From CAWCPR01 sp963797475 (lineage in GTDB: Bacteria; Chloroflexota; Anaerolineae; Anaerolineales; UBA4823), in NCBI GenBank assembly GCA_963797475.1, contig CAWCPR010000019.1, positions 1 to 64,000 on the forward strand: a DNA stretch of 64,000 nucleotides, in the 5' to 3' direction. The translations under genes and the position numbers were made by a program. This document shows positions 17,974-26,168 of the stretch, piece after piece. Below the pieces are notes generated by a model. The model was not told the origin of the DNA, did no database searches, and saw nothing but the letters and a program-made list of their open reading frames with translations. How positions within the stretch are numbered: position 1 is the first letter of the stretch; each line of letters opens with the position of its first letter.

Positions 17974-18804
17974 ATGCATATTTTAGTTACGAACGACGAT
18001 GGTGTGAACGCCCCAGGACTGCTGGCTCTTGTCCAGGTGATGAGAACTTTAGGTACGGTAAGCGTCCTTGCCCCGGACCGCAACTGGTCTGGTGGAGGTC
18101 ATGTGAAAACGATCGACCGTCCGCTGCGAATCAAAGAAGTTTCGCTCGCGGATGGCAGCCCGGCGTTTGCCAGCGATGGCGCACCTTCCGATTGCGTCGC
18201 CCTGGCATTATTAGGATACCTGCCTGAAAAAGTGGACCTGGTTGTCTCTGGCATCAACCCGATGGGAAACCTGGGTCACGATGTCACCTATTCGGGAACG
18301 GTCACGGCTGCAATGGAGGCGGTCATATGGAGTGTGCCCGCCATCGCCGTATCCCTGGATGCCAGCGAGAATCACCTGAGCGTATTGGACTACACACCTG
18401 CGGCTCACTTTACCGGGCAGATCGTGAGAACCTTGAGCGCCAGGAGTTTGCCGGCAGGCATCCTTCTAAACGTCAATATTCCAAACTTGCCCCAGGAGAA
18501 AATCCAGGGATTTCGCCTCACCCGCCAGGGACTGAGGGTTTACCGGGATCGTTTGGACCAACGCATCGATCCACGCGGTAAACCCTATTTTTGGATCGGC
18601 GGCGATGCGCCCACCGGCATCCCTGAGGAGGGAACGGATATCGGCGTGCTCGCCGAGGGGTTCATCTCCATCACGCCTCTCCAGCTCGATCTGACCGCCT
18701 ACCCGGCTTTGCACATACTTTCGAATTGGCCCTGGAGCCGCCCGCTACAAACGGAGACGGTGGAACCAGTCATAAACTTGAACGGGAATAAATCAAAGAA
18801 CTAA
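17974..18804 (+). CDS. surE: 5'/3'-nucleotidase SurE
   Basis: A 276-residue SurE phosphatase. The hallmark metal-binding LVTNDDGVNAPGLLAL is at the start, then LAPDRNWSGGGHVKTIDRPLR, SDGAPSDCVALALLG, the LVVSGINPMGNLGHDVTYSGTVTAAMEA signature with its metal Asn, and VNIPNLP. The family dephosphorylates nucleoside monophosphates, and sometimes polyphosphate, with a divalent metal. Placement beside the Pho genes fits phosphate scavenging. It converges on phoU; an AATCTCC/GGGGATT hairpin followed by TTTT near 18824-18855 may terminate it. Confidence 0.94.
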   Translation: MHILVTNDDGVNAPGLLALVQVMRTLGTVSVLAPDRNWSGGGHVKTIDRPLRIKEVSLADGSPAFASDGAPSDCVALALLGYLPEKVDLVVSGINPMGNLGHDVTYSGTVTAAMEAVIWSVPAIAVSLDASENHLSVLDYTPAAHFTGQIVRTLSARSLPAGILLNVNIPNLPQEKIQGFRLTRQGLRVYRDRLDQRIDPRGKPYFWIGGDAPTGIPEEGTDIGVLAEGFISITPLQLDLTAYPALHILSNWPWSRPLQTETVEPVINLNGNKSKN

Positions 18805-18860
18805 AACTTCATTTCCCCTATTGATGAATCTCCTATCATTAATCGGGGGGATTTTCACAT

Positions 18861-19553
18861 TCAGGTTGGACGGTCAACCAACTCATCATCAGAAACATCT
18901 AGCTCTTGCATTTCTCCGGTGATGACGAAAACAATCCGTTCGCAAATATTGGTCACCCGGTCGGCCATGCGTTCCAGGTTATGAGCGGCCCAAACCAGGT
19001 AATTCACGCGATCGATGCGGCTGGGATCCAGGATCATCTCTTCCATAAGCTCGTGGTAGACGTGATTGTAGAGATCGTCGACTTCGTCATCGTCTTTGGG
19101 GATTGCGCGAGCCGCATCCGCATCGCGGGCGATGAAGGCGCTCAGGGCGCGATGGAGCATGTTCAAACCACATTCCGCCATGCGCTGCAGGTAAGCCCCT
19201 ATGCTGATCGACATCTCGTCCCCCATCATTAAGTTGATGCGTGAGATCCCCTTCGCATAATCACCCATTCGCTCCAGCTCGGTATTGATCTCAAATATAG
19301 CCGCCAGCAGGCGTAAATCGCGAGCCATAGGTTGCTGGGTAGCGATCAACGTTAAGGTCTCGGCCTCAATTGCATAACGTTTTTCGTTGATCCTCTGGTC
19401 ATTGCGAATAATTTCTTCAGCCGCATTGACGTCGCGCCGCCGTAAAGCGTCCACGGATTTTAACACTGCCTGCTCCACCATACTTCCCAGGACCAGGATT
19501 TCATCCAAAAGACTCTGCAAATTACGATCAAAAGTTTCCCGAGTCACTACCAT
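18861..19553 (-). CDS. phoU: Phosphate signalling protein PhoU
   Basis: A 230-residue protein with two three-helix bundles. RETFDRNLQSLLDEILVLGSMVEQAVLKSVDALRRRD starts the first repeat, ELERMGDYAKGISRINLMM holds the metal-binding E-R-x-x-D of the first, and HNLERMADRVTNICERIVF that of the second. PhoU inhibits PhoR kinase activity and controls Pst transport when phosphate is plentiful. It is the last gene of the pstSCAB-phoU operon, 28 bases after pstB. The C-terminal acidic tail (LDVSDDELVD) is ordinary for the family. Confidence 0.95.
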   Translation of the reverse strand: MVVTRETFDRNLQSLLDEILVLGSMVEQAVLKSVDALRRRDVNAAEEIIRNDQRINEKRYAIEAETLTLIATQQPMARDLRLLAAIFEINTELERMGDYAKGISRINLMMGDEMSISIGAYLQRMAECGLNMLHRALSAFIARDADAARAIPKDDDEVDDLYNHVYHELMEEMILDPSRIDRVNYLVWAAHNLERMADRVTNICERIVFVITGEMQELDVSDDELVDRPT

Positions 19554-19581
19554 AATTCACTCTCTTCTCCTAGAAGGATTA

Positions 19582-20472
19582 TCATCCAAATCGACCGGTA
19601 ATGTAATCCTCGGTTTTTTGGTCCTTCGGCCTGGTAAAAATCTGCGAGGTTGCTCCAAATTCTACCAATTCTCCTGTGCGTGTTTCCGGGTTTTCTAACA
19701 TCATAAACGCTGTGAAATCTGACACCCGCGCCGCCTGCTGCATATTGTGCGTGACAATTACAATTGTATAATCATTTTTTAAAATCTGCATTAATTCTTC
19801 AATCTTTAAGGTAGCGATCGGGTCTAATGCTGAGGCGGGTTCGTCCATCAATATCACATCCGGCTCGACAGCTAACGCCCGGGCGATACAAAGGCGCTGC
19901 TGCTGGCCTCCTGATATCGCCAGCCCAGATTGATTTACTTTATCCTTCACTTCTTCCCAAAGGGCTGCTTGCTGCAAGCTGCGCTCTACAATTTCGTCCA
20001 ACTCGTGTCGACTGTGTACACCGTATAGGCGCGGTCCGTAGGCAACATTGTCGTATATACTTTTAGGGAACGGGTTTGGGCGTTGAAACACCATCCCCAC
20101 CCGGCGGCGAACATCCACTACATCTACGCCAGGATTGTAAAGCGGCTGACCGTCCAGTAAAATTTGTCCTTGGACACTAACTTGTGGAACCAGGTCATTC
20201 ATACGATTGATCGAACGCAGCAATGTGGACTTGCCGCACCCGGAAGGACCGATAATGGCGGTAATCTTATTGCTCGGGATCGATAATTGGATATTACCCA
20301 AGGCACGGAATTTACTATAGAACAACGAAAAATCTTGAATTTCGACCTTCATATGTTCATTTGTTTCCTTCTGTCCGGTTTGCTGTTCTTCCTGTGTGAG
20401 CTTGTCATTCACCGTGAACATATTTTTTAAAAGGTTTTTATTCGCCATAGTGATTTTCTCAATTCGTTGCAA
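19582..20472 (-). CDS. pstB: Phosphate ABC transporter ATPase PstB
   Basis: An ABC ATPase of about 296 residues from the first possible start. Walker A is GPSGCGKST, the signature is SGGQQQRLCIARAL, Walker B is VILMDEPASALDPIA, and the switch is VTHNMQQAARVSDFTAF. The phosphate-type INRMNDLVP and RRVGMVFQRPNPFPKSIYDNV identify PstB. It powers high-affinity phosphate uptake with PstA/PstC. The roughly 40 residues before MKVEIQDFSLFY are unusual; ATG at 20448 or the internal MKVEIQ start may be the true one. Confidence 0.94.
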   Translation of the reverse strand: MQRIEKITMANKNLLKNMFTVNDKLTQEEQQTGQKETNEHMKVEIQDFSLFYSKFRALGNIQLSIPSNKITAIIGPSGCGKSTLLRSINRMNDLVPQVSVQGQILLDGQPLYNPGVDVVDVRRRVGMVFQRPNPFPKSIYDNVAYGPRLYGVHSRHELDEIVERSLQQAALWEEVKDKVNQSGLAISGGQQQRLCIARALAVEPDVILMDEPASALDPIATLKIEELMQILKNDYTIVIVTHNMQQAARVSDFTAFMMLENPETRTGELVEFGATSQIFTRPKDQKTEDYITGRFG

Positions 20473-20475
20473 TTC

Positions 20476-21363
20476 TTAATTTGTACCGGCTTGCCTTGTT
20501 CGCCACCAAACAAATACCCGGGCGAGAATGTTTAACAATAGGACCAATACGATCAGAACCAATGCAGTTCCCCAGGCTTTGGCTCGCCAATCATCATAAG
20601 GCGAAATGGCGTACACATAAATTGTGTGTGGCAAAGTGGCAATTGGCTGGTCAAGGGAAAAACTAAGAAAGGGATTGCCAAATGCCGTGAACAACATTGG
20701 TGCGGCCTCTCCAGCTCCGCGGGCAACCGCCAGCATTAACCCGGTCAGGACACCGTTGATAGCAGCCGGAAGAATCACAGAGGCAGTAGTTCGCCACTCT
20801 GTCGCACCCAAAGCCAGAGAACCTTCCCTAAGGCTATTAGGAACCAGCTTGATCATCTCTTCAGTCGTACGCAAGACGATAGGCAACATAATAAATGCTA
20901 ACACCACCCCGCCAGAAAAAGCAGAGAAATGTCTCTGAGGAAGCACGACGATCGTGTATGCGAAAATCCCCATCACGATGGATGGGACACCCGAAACTAC
21001 ATCCGTGGCAAATCGAACCAGTAACCCCAACGCATTGTTCGGGTGAGTTGCGGCATACAAACCTGCCAGTATGCCGACTGGTGCTGCAATCAATGAACCT
21101 ATGCCTACCGTTATGAGTGAGCCAACCAGGGCATTGAGCAGACCGCCTCCTGGGACACCCACTGGAGTTGGCAACTGGGTAAAGAAACTCAGCGAAAGGG
21201 CAGGAGCTCCCTCACGAAAAACATAGACCAGGATCCATAACAAAACCAGAATGGCGAATACTGTAAGCAGGCCTGAACCGCCGAGCATTACGATGTTGAC
21301 AACTTTCCGCCGGCGAGCCCGCCATGGTTGGTAATTAAATCGGGATATTTTTTGAGAGATCAT
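20476..21363 (-). CDS. pstA: Phosphate ABC transporter permease PstA
   Basis: About 295 residues with six membrane helices. After a cytoplasmic start (RRRKVVNIVML) come GSLITVGIGSLIAAPVGILAGLY, DVVSGVPSIVMGIF and the EAA-loop-like EEMIKLVPNSLREGSLALGATEW, typical of PstA. The start ATG at 21363 overlaps the pstC stop as ATGA and is preferred over 21402, which would extend into pstC. It forms the phosphate channel with PstC. Confidence 0.93.
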   Translation of the reverse strand: MISQKISRFNYQPWRARRRKVVNIVMLGGSGLLTVFAILVLLWILVYVFREGAPALSLSFFTQLPTPVGVPGGGLLNALVGSLITVGIGSLIAAPVGILAGLYAATHPNNALGLLVRFATDVVSGVPSIVMGIFAYTIVVLPQRHFSAFSGGVVLAFIMLPIVLRTTEEMIKLVPNSLREGSLALGATEWRTTASVILPAAINGVLTGLMLAVARGAGEAAPMLFTAFGNPFLSFSLDQPIATLPHTIYVYAISPYDDWRAKAWGTALVLIVLVLLLNILARVFVWWRTRQAGTN

Positions 21364-22364
21364 ACCCGCGCCCTCACCTGTGTCCGCCGGCCGACACGCC
21401 AAACCAGCAGACGCGCTATTAAGTTAAGTACCAGGGTAAGGACGAATAAGACCAGTCCAATCTCGATCAGTGCGTTCAAATAAAGCTCAAAAGTCGCCTC
21501 GGTGAATTCATTAGCAATGATCGAGGCCATTGTGTAGCCGGGGTGCAGCAACGAGGCAGTTAAGTCAAGATTGTTGCCAATCACCATCGTTACTGCGATC
21601 GTTTCGCCGAGAGCGCGTCCTAATCCTAAAATGATCGCGCCTAACAACCCGGACATTCCATACGGAACAAGTATCTGGATGATCATTTCCCATCTCGTGG
21701 CCCCGAGCGCCAATGCAGCTTCGCGCTGGGTATCTGGAATTGCACGAAACACATCCCAACTCACCGCAGCGATCGTCGGCAGGATCATGATCGAAAGAAC
21801 TAACGCAGCCGCTAAACGACTGGGTCCAAATACCGGCCCTTCAAATAAGGGTAAAAAACCCAAAGATGCATTTAACCCCTTGGAGAATGGGCGGACGAAA
21901 ACTGGGATGAAAACAAATAATCCCCAGATTCCATAAACAACACTGGGTACGGCTGAAAGAAGCTCGACCATCAACCCCAGGGGTTGTCGCAGCCAGTTCG
22001 GAGAAAGCTCGGCCAGGAATACGGCTACCCCCAAGCCAACCGGCACGGCAATCAGCAGGGCAATAAAAGAAGTGATCAAAGTGCCTGAAATAAAAGGCAG
22101 AGCGCCAAAGACACGCTCCAACGCCGGATCCCACTCGGTCGTGATCAAGAACTTCCATCCAAAAGCCTGTCGTGAGAGTGCAGAGTTTCTCCACAACTCG
22201 TAGCCAATCGCCAAAACCAGCCCTGCTAGAGAAATAGCAGCCAAGGCGATAATGGCTCGATACAATCGATCCCCGTGTTCCCAAAAATCAACCAGCCGGG
22301 CAAAGAATGGCTGCGAGGTTTTACCGCGTAATCCGGAAATTGTTTCCATAGGCTTATTGGTCAA
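21360..22364 (-). CDS. pstC: Phosphate ABC transporter permease PstC
   Basis: A 334-residue permease. The N-terminus is cytoplasmic, the first helix follows DRLYRAIIALAAISLAG, and the family segments FISGTLITSFIALLIAVPVGLGVAVFL, ELLSAVPSVVYGIWGLFVF and RAIPDTQREAALALGATRWEMI (EAA loop) are present, with GRALGETIAVTMVIGN near the end. This is the PstC arrangement. It is separated from pstS by a stable hairpin, and its stop overlaps the pstA start. Confidence 0.95.
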   Translation of the reverse strand: MTNKPMETISGLRGKTSQPFFARLVDFWEHGDRLYRAIIALAAISLAGLVLAIGYELWRNSALSRQAFGWKFLITTEWDPALERVFGALPFISGTLITSFIALLIAVPVGLGVAVFLAELSPNWLRQPLGLMVELLSAVPSVVYGIWGLFVFIPVFVRPFSKGLNASLGFLPLFEGPVFGPSRLAAALVLSIMILPTIAAVSWDVFRAIPDTQREAALALGATRWEMIIQILVPYGMSGLLGAIILGLGRALGETIAVTMVIGNNLDLTASLLHPGYTMASIIANEFTEATFELYLNALIEIGLVLFVLTLVLNLIARLLVWRVGRRTQVRARV

Positions 22365-22399
22365 ATGATAAATTACCTGACAAATGGCTTTATCGTCCT

Positions 22400-22435
22400 T
22401 CAGCCCTCCTCAATATTATACACAAGGAGGGCTGA
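22400..22435 (-). promoter_or_regulatory. Intercistronic hairpin between pstS and pstC
   Basis: A perfect 11-bp stem (TCAGCCCTCCT with its complement) closes a 14-base loop. On the transcribed strand no T-run follows, so it is not a classical terminator. Its position after pstS suggests 3'-end protection or partial readthrough that keeps PstS levels above the permease. Confidence 0.6.
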
Positions 22436-22476
22436 AGTTTCTTATACCTGCCTTATTTCCCCCTTCTTAAGAGCTA

Positions 22477-23688
22477 CTATTGCCCGAGCGGTTTCCCCTG
22501 GCAGGTGACCTGGGAGAGTTTCGCTTTAACTTGATCCTTCACTTCCGAGGGTAAAGTCACATACTGCAAATTAGTGGCATCTTTATCCCCATCCGGATCG
22601 AGCGCCCATTCAAAGAACTGGAGAAGCTTTTGCGCCTTTACACAATCTTGTTGATCCATGTAAATAAGCAAATAAGTATACCCGGCGATCGGGTAAGACG
22701 CTTTGCCCGGACCATTGACAATCGAAATTGCAAGTTTATCGCCAAGGGCAGTACCGAAATCGCTCATCGCGGCCTGAGTGCTTTCGGGTGAAGGCTCGAT
22801 ATATTCTCCTGCACTGTTCTGTACAAGATTAAGCACAGCCTTATTTTGAATGGCGTAAGCCAATTCGACATATCCGATGGCGCCATCGTTTTGCGATACA
22901 GTTCCATAAACCCCTTCGTTGCCTTTTCCTCCCAGACCAACAGGCCACTGCACTGAACTGCTATTTCCGACCGTGTCCTTCCACTCGCTGCTCACTTTCG
23001 ACAAATAATCGGTGAAAATGAAGGTAGTGCCGGAACCATCCGAACGATGGACCACAATAATATCCTGATCCGGAAGGGTAAGGTCTGGGTTAGCCTCGGT
23101 AAGAACTGGGTCATTCCATTTCGTGATCTTTCCTAAATAAATATCTGCTAAGGCAGTTGAAGGGAACTTTATCGGCTGATCCAATGGGGTTTCGCCATCC
23201 GGTCCTTTCAAGTTGACGACGATAGCCTCAGAACCGGCTACTGTGGGGAACATCTGGATACCAGGAGCGGCAGTATACTGATCGTCGTTTAAGATAGCAT
23301 CTGAAGCGCCAAAGTCAACTGTCTTTTCAGTGATTTGCTTGATCCCACCGCCTGAACCGATCGATTGGTAGTTGAACTTCACCGAAGGATCCACAAAAGC
23401 ATAATCGTAGAACCAGCGCGAATAAAGCGGAAAGGGGAATGTTGCGCCGGCGCCGTTCATCTGTATCGAACCGGCTGGCGCTGATGTGGCTTGGGCTTCT
23501 GGTGAGGCCATGACAACAACAGTTTCTTTTATGGGGGTGCCTTCAACGACGCGTGTGACCTCTTGAATGACAGGTGCAGAGGTTGGTGCAGGCGGCGCGC
23601 TGGTTTGAGTGGCGGGACTCGCGCACGCGCTCATAACCATCGCTGCAGTCACAAGGACTGCAAAAAGGATATAGAATTTTCTCTTCAT
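22477..23688 (-). CDS. pstS: Phosphate-binding lipoprotein PstS
   Basis: 403 residues. A signal peptide ends in the lipobox MSAC (Cys21), then a Ser/Thr/Pro-rich spacer of about 50 residues precedes the binding domain. The phosphate-binding pattern is clear: GAGATFPFPLYSRWFYDY, the GSGGGIKQITEKTVDFGASDA segment, VVHRSDGSGTTFIFTDYLSK, and GNEGVYGTVSQNDGAIGYVELAYA. It captures phosphate outside the membrane for PstCAB. First gene of the operon, about 80 bases behind a Pho-box-like array. Confidence 0.96.
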   Translation of the reverse strand: MKRKFYILFAVLVTAAMVMSACASPATQTSAPPAPTSAPVIQEVTRVVEGTPIKETVVVMASPEAQATSAPAGSIQMNGAGATFPFPLYSRWFYDYAFVDPSVKFNYQSIGSGGGIKQITEKTVDFGASDAILNDDQYTAAPGIQMFPTVAGSEAIVVNLKGPDGETPLDQPIKFPSTALADIYLGKITKWNDPVLTEANPDLTLPDQDIIVVHRSDGSGTTFIFTDYLSKVSSEWKDTVGNSSSVQWPVGLGGKGNEGVYGTVSQNDGAIGYVELAYAIQNKAVLNLVQNSAGEYIEPSPESTQAAMSDFGTALGDKLAISIVNGPGKASYPIAGYTYLLIYMDQQDCVKAQKLLQFFEWALDPDGDKDATNLQYVTLPSEVKDQVKAKLSQVTCQGKPLGQ

Positions 23689-23767
23689 TTGTATTTTTCT
23701 CCTCTTAAGTTAAATTGTCCCTCACCTGTAATTTAACACACACAGTTTAATGAGCGAGGAATACGTT

Positions 23768-23806
23768 GTTAACAATGGGTCAACGTTGTTTAAACGGCAT
23801 GTTAAT
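23768..23806 (-). promoter_or_regulatory. Pho-box-like array upstream of pstS
   Basis: Four hexamers at 11-base steps on the plus strand: GTTAAC (23768), GTCAAC (23779), TTAAAC (23790) and GTTAAT (23801). The same spacing and sequence recur before the 34-residue ORF at 17813, and both fit PhoB/PhoP binding. The partly palindromic hexamers do not by themselves fix the orientation; the pstS start lies 80 bases away on the minus strand. Confidence 0.65.
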
Positions 23807-23958
23807 TGGCTCAACCAGGCTCAGGCTCCCTGGATTGCGTCGCTTCGTCTTTCAAAATCTGATAAATTGAATACGGATACACGCCAAACATCACTTGCCC
23901 GGTGCAACATTCCAATGTAAACTACGTAGTAAATATTAAGAAAGGGAAGGGTGTCCAT

Positions 23959-24330
23959 ATGTCTGCATTGAGAATAATCGCCTATTTGGCAGCCGCAATT
24001 TTGATCTTCTTTGGGGTTTTGTTCATATGGGGCGCCTTCAGCCCCACGGGTTCACCCGGCTGGATTCTAATTGGGTTGATCAGCGTTGGGATCGGCTTTG
24101 TGCTGGTCTGGTTTGGCGGTCGCCAAAAGTCCGCCAGCCAGCATGCAGGCGATGAAAATGTGACCCTAAAGATCGACCTGCCGGCCAATGTAAATATGGA
24201 TACTTTGAAATGTAAGGCTTGTGGGGGGACGCTCTCGCCCGACGATATCAAAATGGTCGCAGGAGCTCCGGTTGTCACCTGTCCTTACTGTCACACGACC
24301 TACCAGTTGACCGAAGAACCGAAGTGGTAA
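23959..24330 (+). CDS. Small membrane protein with C-terminal zinc ribbon
   Basis: About 123 residues. Two adjacent membrane helices (IIAYLAAAILIFFGVLFIWGAF and WILIGLISVGIGFVLVWFGG) are followed by a cytoplasmic linker and a zinc ribbon, CKACGG...CPYCH, near residues 79-112. Start ATG 23959 has GGAAGGGTG seven bases upstream; longer in-frame starts lack a site. Function unknown. It lies 106 bases before the Cys-tail membrane protein on the same strand and could belong to that cluster, but this is not proven. Confidence 0.7.
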   Translation: MSALRIIAYLAAAILIFFGVLFIWGAFSPTGSPGWILIGLISVGIGFVLVWFGGRQKSASQHAGDENVTLKIDLPANVNMDTLKCKACGGTLSPDDIKMVAGAPVVTCPYCHTTYQLTEEPKW

Positions 24331-24436
24331 GAAGCCTTCCTTTTTACCCAAATTAACTGGATAACAAATCCACCGAAACAATCGTATTCGACGCAGTTCA
24401 AGGCTATCGCCTGACGGAGTTTTTTGGAGAATGCTT

Positions 24437-26089
24437 ATGCGCAGACGGCTGTTCATTCTTGCATGCTTGGCTGCAAGCCTGCTCTTAATCTATGGAATAG
24501 CGCTGGCTCAAACCTATTCTTTCAGCCTGGATCAGGAAACTGTAAACGCCTATTGGAACCAGGACGGCTCTTTGTCGATCGATTACGTTTTTGTATTTAC
24601 AAATGATCCTGGCGTCTCGCCGATTGATTACGTGGATGTCGGAATCAACGGGAATTTCGTCGAAAGCAGCATCTCAGCGGATGTCGACGGGCAGTCGGTT
24701 TCGGATATCTCCAGCTCTGGTTATCAAGGTTCGGGGACAGGCGTCGCGGTAGGGTTGGGATCGCGGGCCATTCCGCCAGGTCAAACTGGACGGGTTCACG
24801 TGGTCGTTGGTACTGTGACCGGGCTTCTTCGCCCGGATTCTCAGGATTCGAATTACGCCAGCGCGGTTTTCTCACCCACCTGGTTTGGGTCGGAGTTTGT
24901 TCACGGCTCGACGAACCTGAGTGTGACTTTCCATTTTCCTCCCGGTGTGCAGCCCGATGAACCGCGCTGGCACCAATCTCCAAGCGAGTGGGCGTCTGAA
25001 CCTGCAACCGGGTTGGACAGCCAGGAACGGATCATCTACACCTGGAGCAACAGCGCAGCTTCCGGCAGCCGCCAATATACATTCGGGGCCTCATTCCCGA
25101 AAAAATACGTACCGGCTTCGGCTATTAAACAGCCTAGGCTGCTTGAAACGTTAGGAATCAGCTCGGACGCACTCATTATTTGCCTGTTCGTTTGTGGGTT
25201 TGGCTTATTTTTTGTGTTCATTATAGTGGTTTCTGTCCGCGGCGCCCGCAGACGGAAGCTGCAGTATTTTCCACCGAAAGTTTCAATTGAAGGCCATGGA
25301 ATTAAACGCGGACTGACCGCTATCGAGGCAGGCATCTTGCTGGAAGAGCCGATGGACAAGATCCTGACGATGATCCTGTTCTCCGTGATTAAAAAAGGGG
25401 CTGCCAATGTGGTTAGCCGCGATCCACTCAAGCTGGAAATTAACCCTGCGCAGCCTGAGGACTTGCAGCCCTATGAGAAAGAATTTCTGCAGGCATTTTC
25501 AAAGGCGCAGCAAGCGGCCCGGCGAAATGAGCTGCAGGATATGATGGTAAACCTGGTTAAAAGTGTGTCTCAGAAGATGAAAGGCTTTAGCCGCAAGGAG
25601 ACAATCGCCTACTACAGCGATATCGTAAACCGGGCCTGGTCGCAGGTAGAAGCTGCAGATACGCCTGAAGTCAAGAGCCAAAAGTATGACGAAGTGATGG
25701 AATGGACCATGCTGGACAAGGACTATGACGGGCGTACGCGTGAGGTGTTCAGAACCGGTCCAGTCTTTGTACCCATCTGGTGGCCGCGTTACGACCCATC
25801 CTATGGTAGAACTGCGCCCTCCCAGCCGGCGTCAATGCCATCGGGCGGCGGGGTTTCGCTGCCTCACCTTCCGGGCTCGGATTTCGCGGCTTCGATGGTC
25901 CATGGCGTGCAGGATTTTTCCAGCAGCGTTATTGGCAACGTCACTGATTTCACCTCAAAGATCACGAACAAAACCAACCCGGTCCCCGTCTCGACCAGCA
26001 GCGGTGGCGGTGGGCGTAGCGGCGGCGGATGCGCTTGCGCCTGTGCATGTGCAGGCTGCGCCTGTGCTTGCGCCGGCGGTGGGCGCTGA
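24437..26089 (+). CDS. DUF2207-like membrane protein with Cys-Ala repeat tail (first paralogue)
   Basis: About 550 residues. A signal peptide (LFILACLAASLLLIYGIALA) precedes an extracytoplasmic beta domain (residues about 25-240). One membrane helix lies at about 244-266, then a basic stop-transfer RGARRRK and a cytoplasmic part with KVSIEGHGIKRGLTAIEAGI and DKILTMILFSVIKKGAA, reminiscent of DUF2207/YciQ-type proteins. A low-complexity Pro/Ser/Gly linker leads to the terminal CACACACAGCACACAGGGR with seven cysteines. Start ATG 24437 has GGAGA at a better distance than ATG 24431. The tail is expected to be cytoplasmic, within reach of the radical SAM enzyme encoded downstream. Role unknown; I propose it as a modified substrate. 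Confidence 0.8.
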   Translation: MRRRLFILACLAASLLLIYGIALAQTYSFSLDQETVNAYWNQDGSLSIDYVFVFTNDPGVSPIDYVDVGINGNFVESSISADVDGQSVSDISSSGYQGSGTGVAVGLGSRAIPPGQTGRVHVVVGTVTGLLRPDSQDSNYASAVFSPTWFGSEFVHGSTNLSVTFHFPPGVQPDEPRWHQSPSEWASEPATGLDSQERIIYTWSNSAASGSRQYTFGASFPKKYVPASAIKQPRLLETLGISSDALIICLFVCGFGLFFVFIIVVSVRGARRRKLQYFPPKVSIEGHGIKRGLTAIEAGILLEEPMDKILTMILFSVIKKGAANVVSRDPLKLEINPAQPEDLQPYEKEFLQAFSKAQQAARRNELQDMMVNLVKSVSQKMKGFSRKETIAYYSDIVNRAWSQVEAADTPEVKSQKYDEVMEWTMLDKDYDGRTREVFRTGPVFVPIWWPRYDPSYGRTAPSQPASMPSGGGVSLPHLPGSDFAASMVHGVQDFSSSVIGNVTDFTSKITNKTNPVPVSTSSGGGGRSGGGCACACACAGCACACAGGGR

Positions 26090-26168
26090 TCTTCTCGAAC
26101 GCCATCATCATACGCTGTAGACCTGGCTCGAAATATCCAAAATTTAACCTGAAGGAGTGAGCCCGCTT

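Noticed and set aside
22400..22435. Hairpin after pstS as a Rho-independent terminator
   Set aside because: No T-run follows on the transcribed strand, and pstC and pstA continue in the same operon.
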